A stretch of DNA of 64,000 bases from Flammeovirgaceae bacterium (lineage in GTDB: Bacteria > Bacteroidota > Bacteroidia > Cytophagales > Cyclobacteriaceae): assembly GCA_023251155.1 (NCBI GenBank), contig JAHEZH010000002.1, positions 80,976 to 144,975 on the forward strand. The letters run 5' to 3'. Shown piece by piece: positions 8,965 through 17,979 of the stretch (position 1 is the first letter of the stretch; each line of letters begins with the position of its first letter). Position numbers and translations under genes: made by a program. The notes under the pieces were generated by a model, which was not told the DNA's origin, made no database searches, and was given only the letters and a program-made list of their open reading frames with translations.

Positions 8965-11900
8965 TTAATTTTCAATGACTACAGGAAAATCCTGTCCGCG
9001 GGAGAAGGTAAACGGGTACTGAGGTTTACCTTTCATCTTGCGCGTCATCTCCGGCACCTGATCATCCAGATAGGATTTGAGTTCGTAGATGGTCACCTTT
9101 CCATCTTTCGGAGCACCATCGGCATCACCCTGGAGTGCTTTGAGCAACAGGAAAGTAAATAACCCATGACCCAACTCGGCAAACTCCGTAGCGAATTGTT
9201 CGCTGCCTGCAGAAGCCATAACGTGGATACCCGCACTACGGGATAACTGGGCAATGGCTTTTTCCTCAGCAGCACCGCGTGTAGCCAATAGTTCAACAGA
9301 GCCTCCGCTCTGGCAGGCATCCATCACAATCAACTGCTTCAATGCTTTTATGTTTTTGAATTTATCCTGAAGTACTGCGGCATCGATCGCCTCCGTCTTC
9401 AATGAAGATAAATCATAGAGGCGAAGGCTTTCGGTAGGAATAAAGAAAAACTGATTGTCTACCATACTGCCATGACCTGCATAATAAAAAATGAATACAT
9501 CTTCCTGGTGAATCTTTCCGGCAAGTTCATCCAGCTTTTTTAGAATGTTGGTCTTCGATGCATCCTGATCATAGAGTGTGTGCATCTCCACATTTTTGAA
9601 TAGTTCAACGCCATTCTTATTCACAGCATCGGTAAACGACTCCGCATCTGATTTGGCATAATTAAGACTCATGCGTGGATTTTTGTACTGATTGATGCCT
9701 ACTGCCAATACATAGCAGGTGCTGTTCTTGGTTGAGTTATCTGAAAAGATATCGATCGACTGCTGATCGGATTCAATACGATCATTGTTGGAAACGGAAG
9801 CAGAAAATGTATTACTCCCACCCACGAGATTTACTACTTGTTTATACGTCGTTGATTGCCCTTTTCCCTTTGGCATTTTCAACTCCTCGTGCTCTACCGG
9901 AATGCTTTTCCCGTTGTGGAACAACTTCAAATCCTGTGCGCCTGCACCATTGTCCGTAATCTTTACAAACAGTTCTGCTTTTTCCGGATCGGCGGTTGGC
10001 AAAACCGCTACCCGCACATTGGCAGGTGGCGAACTCTGAAGCTTGCCCTGAATGGCTTTCGATTCACCCCCCCTTCTGTTTTGAAAAATTTTGGGAAGCA
10101 AATCAGGTCGGTAGAATTCATGAAAGAACTGATCGGCCGAATAGGTCTTCATTCCATTCACAAAATGAATGTATTGACGTGCATCATCCGTTCCACTGAA
10201 GTAGCCTTCCGGGTTTTTTGCCATCCAATCGTTTTCACCTAATTGAATGTGTTCAAAGAATTCTTTGCCTGAGGCCAGATCCCAGAATTTAGTTACACCA
10301 TCTACACCATGACTGATCAGCATTTTATTATCGGGGCTGAAAAGCAACGAAGTCACTTCTCCATTATGACCTTCAAATGTTCTGATCACTTTTTGTGTAG
10401 CCAGATCCCATACCCGGATGATTCGGTCTGCCCCTGCTGAGTACACTTGCTTTCCATCCGGATTGAATATGGCAATGTGAATCGCCCCCGTACTTCCTTT
10501 GAGTTTCTTATCCATCAATCCGGTACTTATATCCCAAAGACGGATGCTGCCATCCCAGCTGGCACTCATCAGCGTTTTCTGATCAGGACTTAACCGTATG
10601 GACGAAATGTTATCCGTGTGCCCTATGAAATTGCGAACTTCTTTCTGAGTATCGATCTCCCACATCTGTAACGAATTATCGAGGCGTGAAGTAAACAGAT
10701 ACAGATCGTTGGGATGGAACAATACATTATAAGCGGAAAAGCTTTTGAAATCAAACAAGTAATCTCTCTCTCCCGTAGTCAGGTCATGAATTTTTACCGA
10801 GGCATCCCAGCTGCTGCTTACTGATTTTGTTTCATCGCTATTGAAGTGAATGTCGAAAATGGGTTCGTTGTAGGAGGCAATGGTTTTTAATGAATCCCCT
10901 GTTTCGAAATCCCAAAGTATAATTTTCCCATCCCCACCACCTGTTAGTAATTTTTTACCGTCACGCGAAAGATCATAGCAGAGTACACCTTTCTTATGTC
11001 CTACAAATTCCATTTCCGTTTTTCCGGTGGCTACATCCCAGCGCTTCACTTTGTTACCAAACTTTCCTTTCACCAGTGTTTTCCCATCGCGCGAAATCAA
11101 CAGGTTGTTTTTGAAGCGTACATACTTTGCAATATTGGATTCCCAGTAGGAATTGGGATCATAACTCAGACCTCCCTTATCGCGCTTATTCAGAAAACCG
11201 GTAAAGGCTTTCTCTCTTTTATTAGAGATCGTATTCCACACAAAGGCAGTATTGTCATTGCAGGCAATCAGCAGCTTAACCGGATTTTGCAAAAACCTGA
11301 TCTCATTAAAATCTTTACTTTCTTCTGCCTGAACTTTGGATAACTCTTCGCCGGAAGTAGTGGAATACACTTTAATTTCTTTCTCGGTGGCAATCGCCAC
11401 CCGCTTGCCATCCGGACTTATTGCAAAGCCGGTGAAGTCATCCAGTTTATCGGCATACATTTTCAGGAGCTTTCCATCCTGGAGCGAATATTTTTTTGCT
11501 TCACCGTTATCGGATGCCATATAAAAACTTTTGCTGTCGGGACTGAAAGCCACGCGGGTATTACATCCACCACAGGAGCCCCCCTTTTCAGAATGCTCAA
11601 ATGTATAAGCGAGTGTCCAATCGGGAACGTGATACACATGCGCGATCCGGTTATCTTCACCGGATGCAAACCATTTCCCATCCGCACTCACTGCGATGTC
11701 CACACCAAAGCCAAGACCACGGTCAGGATCGGAAGGTAGTTTCTTGATTTGCTTTTTTGTTTTCAAGTCAAAAACCAAAACACTGTCATCCCAGATATAC
11801 GACTTCGCATTGTATTCGGTCTGATAACCTGATACCATAATAAACCGCGATAGGGGATCAATAGCAATGGAGTTAACATGTCCATTCACCGGAAAAAGGG

Positions 11901-12231
11901 CTTGTTGTTTTCCTGTTTCCACATTCCATAGGCGTACTGTTTTATCATTACTTCCGGTAAGCAGCCATTTTCCATCAGCAGAAAAGTCAAGTGCCGTTAC
12001 ACTCATATCATGGCCCAGAAAACTACGTACTTCGCGGCCACTCCCTACTTCCCACAACTTCGCTGATTTATCACGGCTTCCCGTGGCGACATAGTTACTA
12101 TCCGGTGAAACAGCAACGGTTAGTACGGCCAGTTCATGCCCTCGTTGAATTACCGTTTCCAGCGATTGTGACCAGGCCGTCAGCGTACCGGCTATCGATA
12201 AAGTAAGGAGGATTGTTCTAAACGATTTCAT
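8965..12231 (-). CDS. Secreted WD40-repeat protein with C-terminal caspase-like (C14) protease domain
   Basis: I chose the ATG at 12231 because it opens with a clean signal peptide (MKSFRTILLTLSIAGTLTAWSQ); an upstream in-frame start would add 17 residues that disrupt it. The 1,088-residue protein has a long series of WD40 blades (repeated KLW/RLW/WD endings with S-x-D-G-K hairpins) to about residue 700, a linker with Ig-like beta strands, then a caspase/metacaspase domain from about residue 839. The catalytic pair is visible: His in YYAGHG (about 920) and Cys in MDACQSGG (about 973). WD40 domains bind peptides; here they presumably position or restrain the peptidase. The signal peptide implies action in the periplasm or outside the cell. 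The substrate is unknown. It is downstream of cdaA by 65 bases and may be read from the same transcript or its own promoter. Confidence 0.9.
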   Translation of the reverse strand: MKSFRTILLTLSIAGTLTAWSQSLETVIQRGHELAVLTVAVSPDSNYVATGSRDKSAKLWEVGSGREVRSFLGHDMSVTALDFSADGKWLLTGSNDKTVRLWNVETGKQQALFPVNGHVNSIAIDPLSRFIMVSGYQTEYNAKSYIWDDSVLVFDLKTKKQIKKLPSDPDRGLGFGVDIAVSADGKWFASGEDNRIAHVYHVPDWTLAYTFEHSEKGGSCGGCNTRVAFSPDSKSFYMASDNGEAKKYSLQDGKLLKMYADKLDDFTGFAISPDGKRVAIATEKEIKVYSTTSGEELSKVQAEESKDFNEIRFLQNPVKLLIACNDNTAFVWNTISNKREKAFTGFLNKRDKGGLSYDPNSYWESNIAKYVRFKNNLLISRDGKTLVKGKFGNKVKRWDVATGKTEMEFVGHKKGVLCYDLSRDGKKLLTGGGDGKIILWDFETGDSLKTIASYNEPIFDIHFNSDETKSVSSSWDASVKIHDLTTGERDYLFDFKSFSAYNVLFHPNDLYLFTSRLDNSLQMWEIDTQKEVRNFIGHTDNISSIRLSPDQKTLMSASWDGSIRLWDISTGLMDKKLKGSTGAIHIAIFNPDGKQVYSAGADRIIRVWDLATQKVIRTFEGHNGEVTSLLFSPDNKMLISHGVDGVTKFWDLASGKEFFEHIQLGENDWMAKNPEGYFSGTDDARQYIHFVNGMKTYSADQFFHEFYRPDLLPKIFQNRRGGESKAIQGKLQSSPPANVRVAVLPTADPEKAELFVKITDNGAGAQDLKLFHNGKSIPVEHEELKMPKGKGQSTTYKQVVNLVGGSNTFSASVSNNDRIESDQQSIDIFSDNSTKNSTCYVLAVGINQYKNPRMSLNYAKSDAESFTDAVNKNGVELFKNVEMHTLYDQDASKTNILKKLDELAGKIHQEDVFIFYYAGHGSMVDNQFFFIPTESLRLYDLSSLKTEAIDAAVLQDKFKNIKALKQLIVMDACQSGGSVELLATRGAAEEKAIAQLSRSAGIHVMASAGSEQFATEFAELGHGLFTFLLLKALQGDADGAPKDGKVTIYELKSYLDDQVPEMTRKMKGKPQYPFTFSRGQDFPVVIEN

Positions 12232-12296
12232 CAGTATAAAATGGATAAGGAAAGAAATAATTGATAGGATGTAAGCAAACAAAATAATAACCCATT

Positions 12297-13160
12297 TCAG
12301 GCTTTTATTTCGGTGGGTTCAGAAGCTTCTGGTTCGGCTGGAATCTCGTCCCATTTTTCAGGTTCTTCATAATGCAGGTAGTCCAGGATTTTTTGTTCCA
12401 CCTGCTTCAGCTTAAGCCCTTTCAGGTACTTGCCATTACGCGCCAGCACCAAACGTCCTGTCTCCTCCGATATCACCATAATTAATGTATCGGTACTCTC
12501 ACTCATCCCGATAGCGGAGCGATGGCGAAGACCAAAATGCGGGGGTAAATGATCATTTTCACTTACCGGCAATACACAGCGGGCCGCTGTAATACGACCT
12601 TTATAGATAATCACCGCCCCATCATGCAGGGGGCTGTTCTTATTAAAAATGGAAAGAAGCAATCGCTTGGTCACCTGCGCATCGAGCGACTCGCCTGTAG
12701 CAGCATAAAATTTTAATTCAATATCACGGGAGAAAACGATGAGTGCACCGGTACGGGTGGCTTTAAATGTTTTTACTGCATCCAATACCTGATGAATATC
12801 AAAGTCATCGTGATAATCGTTGCGCCAACTGGAGAATGACTTGAATATATTTTCACGGTTAAACTCTGCACTTCGTCCAATCAAAAGTAAAAACTTACGC
12901 AGCTCTGGCTGGAAGATGATGATCATCGCGATCACCCCTACGCCCATAAACTGGCCAAGAATAGTGGCGAGTAGTTCCATCTGTGCCGCTCGCACAATAA
13001 GATATACCAGATACACCGCCAGTATCCCCAGAAAGATATTGACAGCAAGACTTCCTTTGATGAGTTTGTAAATCTGGTAAAGTAATACGGCCACCAGGCT
13101 CACATCAATGAGGTCAACCCAGCTTACTTCCAAAAACCCTATGTTGAACAAAAAGATCAC
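12297..13160 (-). CDS. cdaA: Diadenylate cyclase CdaA (c-di-AMP synthase)
   Basis: A 287-residue protein with three N-terminal membrane segments (about residues 15-90) and a DAC domain. The two family motifs are present: D-G-A in SPLHDGAVII and the R-H-R in GLRHRSAIG. It makes the second messenger c-di-AMP from two ATP; in other bacteria this controls potassium and osmotic balance and wall stress. The C-terminus ends in an acidic Glu/Pro tail. Translation is read from GTG at 13160; a perfect TAACTTTG element lies 4 bases upstream, which fixes this start and suggests a leaderless message. The gene follows folP by 22 bases. No c-di-AMP phosphodiesterase or receptor is seen nearby. Confidence 0.95.
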   Translation of the reverse strand: MIFLFNIGFLEVSWVDLIDVSLVAVLLYQIYKLIKGSLAVNIFLGILAVYLVYLIVRAAQMELLATILGQFMGVGVIAMIIIFQPELRKFLLLIGRSAEFNRENIFKSFSSWRNDYHDDFDIHQVLDAVKTFKATRTGALIVFSRDIELKFYAATGESLDAQVTKRLLLSIFNKNSPLHDGAVIIYKGRITAARCVLPVSENDHLPPHFGLRHRSAIGMSESTDTLIMVISEETGRLVLARNGKYLKGLKLKQVEQKILDYLHYEEPEKWDEIPAEPEASEPTEIKA

Positions 13161-13164
13161 TGTA

Positions 13165-13172
13165 CAAAGTTA
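13165..13172 (-). promoter_or_regulatory. -7 element of a cdaA promoter
   Basis: Perfect TAnnTTTG (TAACTTTG on the minus strand) between the folP stop and the cdaA GTG. The last G is 4 bases from the start codon, so the predicted transcript starts at the GTG. No clear -33 TTTG is seen. Confidence 0.5.
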
Positions 13173-13182
13173 CCAAAAAGGA

Positions 13183-14037
13183 TTACTTCGCCTTTAGTTT
13201 TTCAATGAGTTTCACCGTATCTGCGGCTTCTTTCACATCATGTACACGAAGGATAGCCGCACCCTTGATTAACGCAACGGTATTAAGCGATGTCGTTCCA
13301 TTCAAAGCGGTTGCTGCTGTTTCATTCAGCGTCTTCCAGATCATCGACTTGCGAGACAGACCTGCTAACAAAGGCAAACCAAGCACAGCAAGGTCTTCCA
13401 GATGGTTTAACAACTCAAAGTTCTGTTCCGTATTCTTGGCAAAACCAAATCCCGGATCGATGATAATGTCTTTCACCCCTAACGCCTGCAAACGGTACAC
13501 ACGCTGATGAAAATAATCGATAAGGTCCTTCACCATGAGATCATAGTGACTCAGCTCCTTCATAGTTTGTGGCGTTCCGCGCATGTGCATCAGTATATAC
13601 GGTACCTGCAGGTCAGCCACAGTAGTGAACATGTCGGCATCAAGATCTCCACCAGAAATATCATTGATAATGGCCGCTCCTTCTTCCACCGCTTTTCGTG
13701 CCACCACGGCCCGGAAGGTGTCGATGGAAATGATCGCTTCCGGAAAAGCTTTGCTGATTAACTTAACCATGGGCGCGGTTCGTTCCACTTCCTCCTCGAC
13801 AGAAATATCCGTAGCTCCCGGCCGTGAAGAGTACCCTCCGATGTCAATGAACGTAGCTCCTTCATTCATCATTTTCTCTACCTGCCTGAGTGCCTGCGCG
13901 CTATCGGTGTAGCGGCTTCCATCAAAAAAGCTGTCTGGAGTTACATTAAGAATGCCCATTATTCTGGGGATGGAAAGATCTACCAGCTTGCCACGTACAT
14001 TCAATGTTTTGTTCGTTGAAAAACCTTTATTTTGCAT
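13183..14037 (-). CDS. folP: Dihydropteroate synthase
   Basis: Using the ATG at 14037 gives a 284-residue TIM-barrel enzyme. Family landmarks are MGILNVTPDSFFDGS, IDIGGYSSRPGA and the GFGFAKN loop. It condenses para-aminobenzoate with the pterin pyrophosphate in folate synthesis and is the sulfonamide target. The frame stays open 61 codons further upstream, but that would run deep into the divergent DUF1599 gene and has no homology, so I reject the longer start. The start lies 6 bases from that of the opposite gene. folP-cdaA on one strand is a known arrangement in Bacteroidota. Confidence 0.95.
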   Translation of the reverse strand: MQNKGFSTNKTLNVRGKLVDLSIPRIMGILNVTPDSFFDGSRYTDSAQALRQVEKMMNEGATFIDIGGYSSRPGATDISVEEEVERTAPMVKLISKAFPEAIISIDTFRAVVARKAVEEGAAIINDISGGDLDADMFTTVADLQVPYILMHMRGTPQTMKELSHYDLMVKDLIDYFHQRVYRLQALGVKDIIIDPGFGFAKNTEQNFELLNHLEDLAVLGLPLLAGLSRKSMIWKTLNETAATALNGTTSLNTVALIKGAAILRVHDVKEAADTVKLIEKLKAK

Positions 14038-14043
14038 TGCCTT

Positions 14044-14589
14044 ATGATTGAAAAAACTGCTATCGAATATAAACAGGTACTTGCTTCCTGTAAAGAGCTG
14101 TTCTCCAAGAAGACGCGCGACTATGGCACTGCCTGGCGCATACTTCGTCTGCCCTCCATTACCGATCAAATTTACATCAAAGCACAGCGTATTCGCAGCA
14201 TACAGGAAAAAGGTGTGCAAAAAGTAGATGATCCCATCAAAGATGAGTTTATCGGCATCATTAACTATTGCCTTATTGCCATGATGCAGATTGCATTTTC
14301 GAATACCGACAAAACAGAAATCAGCTGGGAGGAACTGGAGCCTTATTATGATGAAGCGGCCAACTCCACCTTCGAGCTACTTCAAAACAAGAATCACGAC
14401 TACGATGAAGCCTGGCGCGCCATGCGCGTGAGCTCCATGACTGACATTATTCTTATGAAATTATTAAGGGTGAAACAAATTGAAGACAATCAAGGTAAAA
14501 CACTGGTAAGCGAAGGCATCAAAGCAAACTATCAGGACATGATTAACTATTCCGTGTTCTGCATGATTAAAATGTCTACGGGCCACTGA
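14044..14589 (+). CDS. DUF1599 protein with internal duplication
   Basis: A 181-residue all-helical protein made of two copies of the same about 75-residue unit. Each copy has K-x-x-D-Y-(G/D)-x-A-W-R, then R-x-x-S-x-T-D, then K-x-x-R and an I-N-Y-x-x-(F/I)-x-M-(M/I) helix; copies start at about residues 20 and 110. This matches DUF1599 (I recall it also being called nucleotide modification-associated domain 1). The function is unknown; the D-Y and W-R residues could form a nucleotide pocket. The ATG at 14044 is preferred to the TTG 12 bases upstream. A near-consensus -7 element (TTATTTTG, 14027-14034) lies just upstream, inside the folP start region. Confidence 0.88.
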   Translation: MIEKTAIEYKQVLASCKELFSKKTRDYGTAWRILRLPSITDQIYIKAQRIRSIQEKGVQKVDDPIKDEFIGIINYCLIAMMQIAFSNTDKTEISWEELEPYYDEAANSTFELLQNKNHDYDEAWRAMRVSSMTDIILMKLLRVKQIEDNQGKTLVSEGIKANYQDMINYSVFCMIKMSTGH

Positions 14590-14610
14590 AATTGTTTTCC
14601 GGCAAAAAGT

Positions 14611-14624
14611 CCGATCGCTATCGG
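14611..14624. repeat. Short palindrome after DUF1599
   Basis: CCGAT-CGCT-ATCGG, 5-base arms with a 4-base loop. It has no T-run, so it is a poor terminator. It may be a protein-binding palindrome or a dispersed repeat. Confidence 0.45.
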
Positions 14625-14670
14625 GCACCGAGCCGCCAGAACCTAAATTGAATTAACATTAAATAACAAT

Positions 14671-14695
14671 ACTATTGTCGGCTTTCGGCAATAGT
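14671..14695. promoter_or_regulatory. Hairpin directly upstream of the DoxX-type gene
   Basis: An 11-pair stem (ACTATTG with CAATAGT, then inner pairs including two G-T) around a 3-base loop ends 17 bases before the ATG at 14713. No T-run follows on the plus strand, so it is more likely a leader structure or operator than a terminator. Confidence 0.5.
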
Positions 14696-14712
14696 CTGTG
14701 GAACTTTACACC

Positions 14713-15816
14713 ATGCGTAAATACATCGACCTCTTCTCCCGTTTTTTTGTTGGCGGGCTGTTTATTTTCTCCGGCTTAATTAAGCTCAACGATCCTGTTG
14801 GTACACAGATCAAGATGGAAGAATACTTTGAAGTATTCGCTACGGACTTCGGTTCGTTCTTTCATCATTTTATTCCATGGGGGCTAGAGATAGGCATGAT
14901 CATGATTGTGCTGGAACTGGTGTTGGGCGTAGCCATTCTTATTAACTACCGGATGAACATCACTACCTGGGTATTGCTGGCGCTCATGGTGTTCTTTACA
15001 TTCCTCACCTTTTACTCTGCTTATTTCAACAAAGTCACCGACTGCGGATGCTTTGGCGATGCCATCAAGCTTACACCGTGGGAGTCATTCACCAAAGATA
15101 TTGTACTGATGGTATTCGTACTTCATCTGTTCTGGTATCGGAAAAGTTATACCCCCGCCTTACGCACCCGCGAAGGTCATGCGGTAGTAATTGCCACTAC
15201 TGCCATCTGCTCGTTTCTGGGCATATACGCCATTCGCCATTTGCCTTTCATCGATTTCAGAGCCTATCGCATTGGCAATAACATTCCCCAACAAATGGTA
15301 CCTGGTGAGCAGCCGATCATCGAATACATTTTTGAAAAAGACGGTAAAGAAGTGCGCTCACAGCAATTCCTTGCCGATGCCGATGGGTATAAATTCAAGG
15401 GGTCGAAAGTGCTGAATGAAGACAAAATCAAACCCAAGATTACCGATTATTATGTTTCCAACCCGGAAGGAGAAGACATCACCCAAAGCACATTTCAGGG
15501 CAACAAACTTTTCATCATCATCTTTGATGTAAAAAAGGTGTCTACCGACAACATCATCGCTCTTCGTGAATTAACCAAAGGACTGGAAGGTAAAGTAGAA
15601 TCATTGATTCTCACGGCATCTACAGAAGAAGACATGGATACTTTCCGTCACGAAAATCAACTGGCTGTTCCTTTCGCTTTCGCGGATGCTACGGTATTGA
15701 AAACTATTATCCGCTCCAATCCCGGTATTGCATTATGGAAAGACGGAACCGTAGTGGGCAACTGGCACCACAACGATACACCAACCGCACAGGAAGTAAT
15801 AGAACTTGTAAAATAA
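14713..15816 (+). CDS. BT_3928-type DoxX/MauE membrane protein
   Basis: A 367-residue protein (ATG at 14713; an upstream GTG at 14698 overlaps the end of the hairpin region and is less likely). The N-terminal 140 residues form a four-helix DoxX/MauE domain with the typical F-S-G-L-I-K-L-N-D start and the C-G-C-F-G-D motif after helix 3. A fifth helix (about 155-172) leads to a periplasmic C-terminal domain of about 190 residues that looks thioredoxin-like (a beta strand IIIFDVKK, no CxxC). MauE-type proteins handle disulfide or quinone redox steps; the role of this family in Bacteroidota is not established. It follows DUF1599, which is its usual neighbour as far as I recall. Confidence 0.82.
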   Translation: MRKYIDLFSRFFVGGLFIFSGLIKLNDPVGTQIKMEEYFEVFATDFGSFFHHFIPWGLEIGMIMIVLELVLGVAILINYRMNITTWVLLALMVFFTFLTFYSAYFNKVTDCGCFGDAIKLTPWESFTKDIVLMVFVLHLFWYRKSYTPALRTREGHAVVIATTAICSFLGIYAIRHLPFIDFRAYRIGNNIPQQMVPGEQPIIEYIFEKDGKEVRSQQFLADADGYKFKGSKVLNEDKIKPKITDYYVSNPEGEDITQSTFQGNKLFIIIFDVKKVSTDNIIALRELTKGLEGKVESLILTASTEEDMDTFRHENQLAVPFAFADATVLKTIIRSNPGIALWKDGTVVGNWHHNDTPTAQEVIELVK

Positions 15817-15821
15817 TTTCT

Positions 15822-15917
15822 AACCGCAGAGGCGCAAAGTGCGCTGAGCAAATAAAATTTATTTATAGAGAGTCAACATAAACCTAAACGCTGCGAACCT
15901 GGCGTTCTCTGCGGGTT
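15822..15917. repeat. Degenerate dispersed inverted repeat
   Basis: The left arm AACCGCAGAGGCGC (15822-15835) and the right arm GGCGTTCTCTGCGGGTT (15901-15917) are near complements. The 'CCGCAGAGGCGC' wording is that of a short intergenic repeat common in many bacterial genomes. It fills nearly all the gap between the DoxX-type gene and aroK. Confidence 0.6.
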
Positions 15918-15926
15918 AAACCAAAA

Positions 15927-16451
15927 ATGAAAATATTCCTCATCGGTCTTCCTGGCTCTGGCAAAACAACTACAGGCAAAGCATTGGCAAAAGCCATGAA
16001 GCTTCCGTTTGTGGATTTGGATGTGGAGATTGAGAAATTGGAGAGAATGCCCGTGCGTGAAATCTTTTCAATGAAGACAGAAGAATACTACCGCATCGTT
16101 GAATCAAAAGTGGTAAAGCAATGGTGTGACCAACCGGGAGATTATGTTATATCGACAGGTGGTGGTGCTCCCTGTTTTTTCGACAACATGGATAGGATCA
16201 ATCAATCAGGTATCAGCATATTTCTTGATGTGTCCACCCGGGAGATCGCTAACAGAATGATGAAAAGCAATCTGGCACAACGACCGTTGCTTGCCGGTGC
16301 TCCTATGGATGAAGTCAAAGACCGTATTGAATTTTTACGATCGCACCGCTTGCCTTTCTATAGTCAAGCTGCCATTACGATCTCTGCTGATCACATCCGC
16401 ATAGACTCCATTATAGAGCAGATCAAACTTAGAAAGGAAAGCCAAGAGTAA
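15927..16451 (+). CDS. aroK: Shikimate kinase
   Basis: A 174-residue P-loop kinase with Walker A GLPGSGKTT at residues 7-15, the shikimate-binding D-L-D at about 31-33 and the S-T-G-G-G-A loop at about 77. The lid R-P-L-L follows at about 118. It phosphorylates shikimate with ATP, the fifth step after DAHP in aromatic amino-acid synthesis. The length is standard. It is a lone shikimate-pathway gene here. Its 3' end overlaps the convergent FadL-like gene by 23 bases, so no terminator fits between them. Confidence 0.95.
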   Translation: MKIFLIGLPGSGKTTTGKALAKAMKLPFVDLDVEIEKLERMPVREIFSMKTEEYYRIVESKVVKQWCDQPGDYVISTGGGAPCFFDNMDRINQSGISIFLDVSTREIANRMMKSNLAQRPLLAGAPMDEVKDRIEFLRSHRLPFYSQAAITISADHIRIDSIIEQIKLRKESQE

Positions 16452-17940
16452 CCATAACATTCGTATTGTTCTGATTGTACTTCACCAGCGGACTGTCATT
16501 GGGAACAGAATAAGGTCGGTATGAATTTTTCCCTGAATAATTGGTCACCGCCAAGTCGATATAAAAGTTACTAGTACGATAGCCCACACCGCCTGATACT
16601 CCAACAATACTTCTGTTTACACCATTTTGCTTTTGTGCATACGGATCTCCCATGTAGTTACCGCCTGCGCGGAATCGAAATGCCTTCAGACGATACTCAC
16701 CACCTACACGAAAATTGGTAGTGTTTTTATAAAGTGTTTTTATTTTCTCGTTATCTCCCTGGGCATCACTTGCGGTGTACGAATTGGAATTAGCCGATTT
16801 ATACTTGGCATTGTTGTAACTCATCTGCTCCACATCAAAGGAGATCAATCCTTGTTTACCGAAGAAATAAGTCGCTCCCGCACTCAGCTTCCATGGTGTA
16901 TTGATATTGTATTCCGAAACAATCACATCCGATTGAACCGAAACATTATTTAACAGTGTGGTACTGTTGTACTGAAAATTATCCCAGCGAGAACTTAATG
17001 TGGCACTGTAAGTATCTGTGATCTGATAGAACGTAGGCGAGCTAACAGATAACCCCAGCTGTAAATGATCAATGGGCCTGTAAATTCCACCAACGTTTAC
17101 ATTTACCCCCGAGCCACTAATGTCCAGGTTTTCTTCCAGCAAAATGCTTTTTACTTTTTGATCCTGATCAATGGTAAAATTTTCCGAATACATTTTCTTG
17201 GATTTGAAACGAAGTGAGGAAATACCAATACCTCCGCCTAAAAAGAATTTGTCGTTAAAATTAGCCCCATACGAAAAGTTCCACTGATTCTGAGCCCCTC
17301 TTGTTTGCACGGTTTCTTTCTGAAAAGGTATACCGGAGGTAAGCGGTGGATAATAGGTGTTTGTCTGATTCGGATCTGGTTCGAACAAATAGTTTTCCCA
17401 AGCCAGGCCCACTAAATCATTATATAAATATCCACCTTGTTCAAAGTCGGCGGGCGCATTACCATTGGCCTGATTAATAAAATAATCGATAATTGAATTA
17501 TTGGAATTGGTCCCCTGATACGTGAGGTCCTGATTAAAATCATTCACTCTGTTATACGTGATCGAAAATGTACCTCCTAAAAAACCTTCCGTACGATCAT
17601 AGTCTTTATGAAAAGCTATACTAAAACCAGGAAGTGAAAATGTATTCTTGGAAGCATTGGAAGCATTATCCAGGTAATCAGAACCGACCTTCGAGAATGC
17701 GAGCGATGGCGAAAACGCCAACTCGCTTTTATTATACATTCCTAATCCTGCGGGGTTGGAAGTAGCACTGCTGTAATCTCCTCCTAAAGAAACCTGCGTT
17801 CCTCCCATGGCCTGAATACGCGCACTGCCACCGGGTCGTATACGGCTATAATACAATGCAAGGTCAGCATAAGTTTGAGAAAAAACTGTATTCGAAAGCA
17901 AAGCAAAGCCAAGGAGCAGAAGCCCTGATATTTTTTTCAT
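16429..17940 (-). CDS. FadL/OmpP1-like outer-membrane barrel
   Basis: A 503-residue protein with a clear signal peptide (MKKISGLLLLGFALLSNTVFSQ). The mature part opens like the OmpP1/FadL/TodX family in Bacteroidota: Y-S-R-I-R-P-G-G-S-A-R-I-Q-A-M-G-G-T, then S-N-P-A-G-L-G-M-Y, followed by about 14 amphipathic strands and a final strand ending in G-F-P-F with a C-terminal Phe. FadL proteins take up long-chain fatty acids or other hydrophobic molecules; the ligand here is unknown. The Tyr-rich secreted protein gene lies 39 bases upstream on the same strand. The end overlaps aroK. Confidence 0.85.
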   Translation of the reverse strand: MKKISGLLLLGFALLSNTVFSQTYADLALYYSRIRPGGSARIQAMGGTQVSLGGDYSSATSNPAGLGMYNKSELAFSPSLAFSKVGSDYLDNASNASKNTFSLPGFSIAFHKDYDRTEGFLGGTFSITYNRVNDFNQDLTYQGTNSNNSIIDYFINQANGNAPADFEQGGYLYNDLVGLAWENYLFEPDPNQTNTYYPPLTSGIPFQKETVQTRGAQNQWNFSYGANFNDKFFLGGGIGISSLRFKSKKMYSENFTIDQDQKVKSILLEENLDISGSGVNVNVGGIYRPIDHLQLGLSVSSPTFYQITDTYSATLSSRWDNFQYNSTTLLNNVSVQSDVIVSEYNINTPWKLSAGATYFFGKQGLISFDVEQMSYNNAKYKSANSNSYTASDAQGDNEKIKTLYKNTTNFRVGGEYRLKAFRFRAGGNYMGDPYAQKQNGVNRSIVGVSGGVGYRTSNFYIDLAVTNYSGKNSYRPYSVPNDSPLVKYNQNNTNVMVTLGFPF

Positions 17941-17979
17941 AAGAATGTGTCTTAGTTTGAAGTAAGCGTACTTAGAAGA

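Noticed and set aside
13183..14220. Longer folP starting at 14220
   Set aside because: The extra 61 codons have no homology and lie inside the divergent DUF1599 gene.
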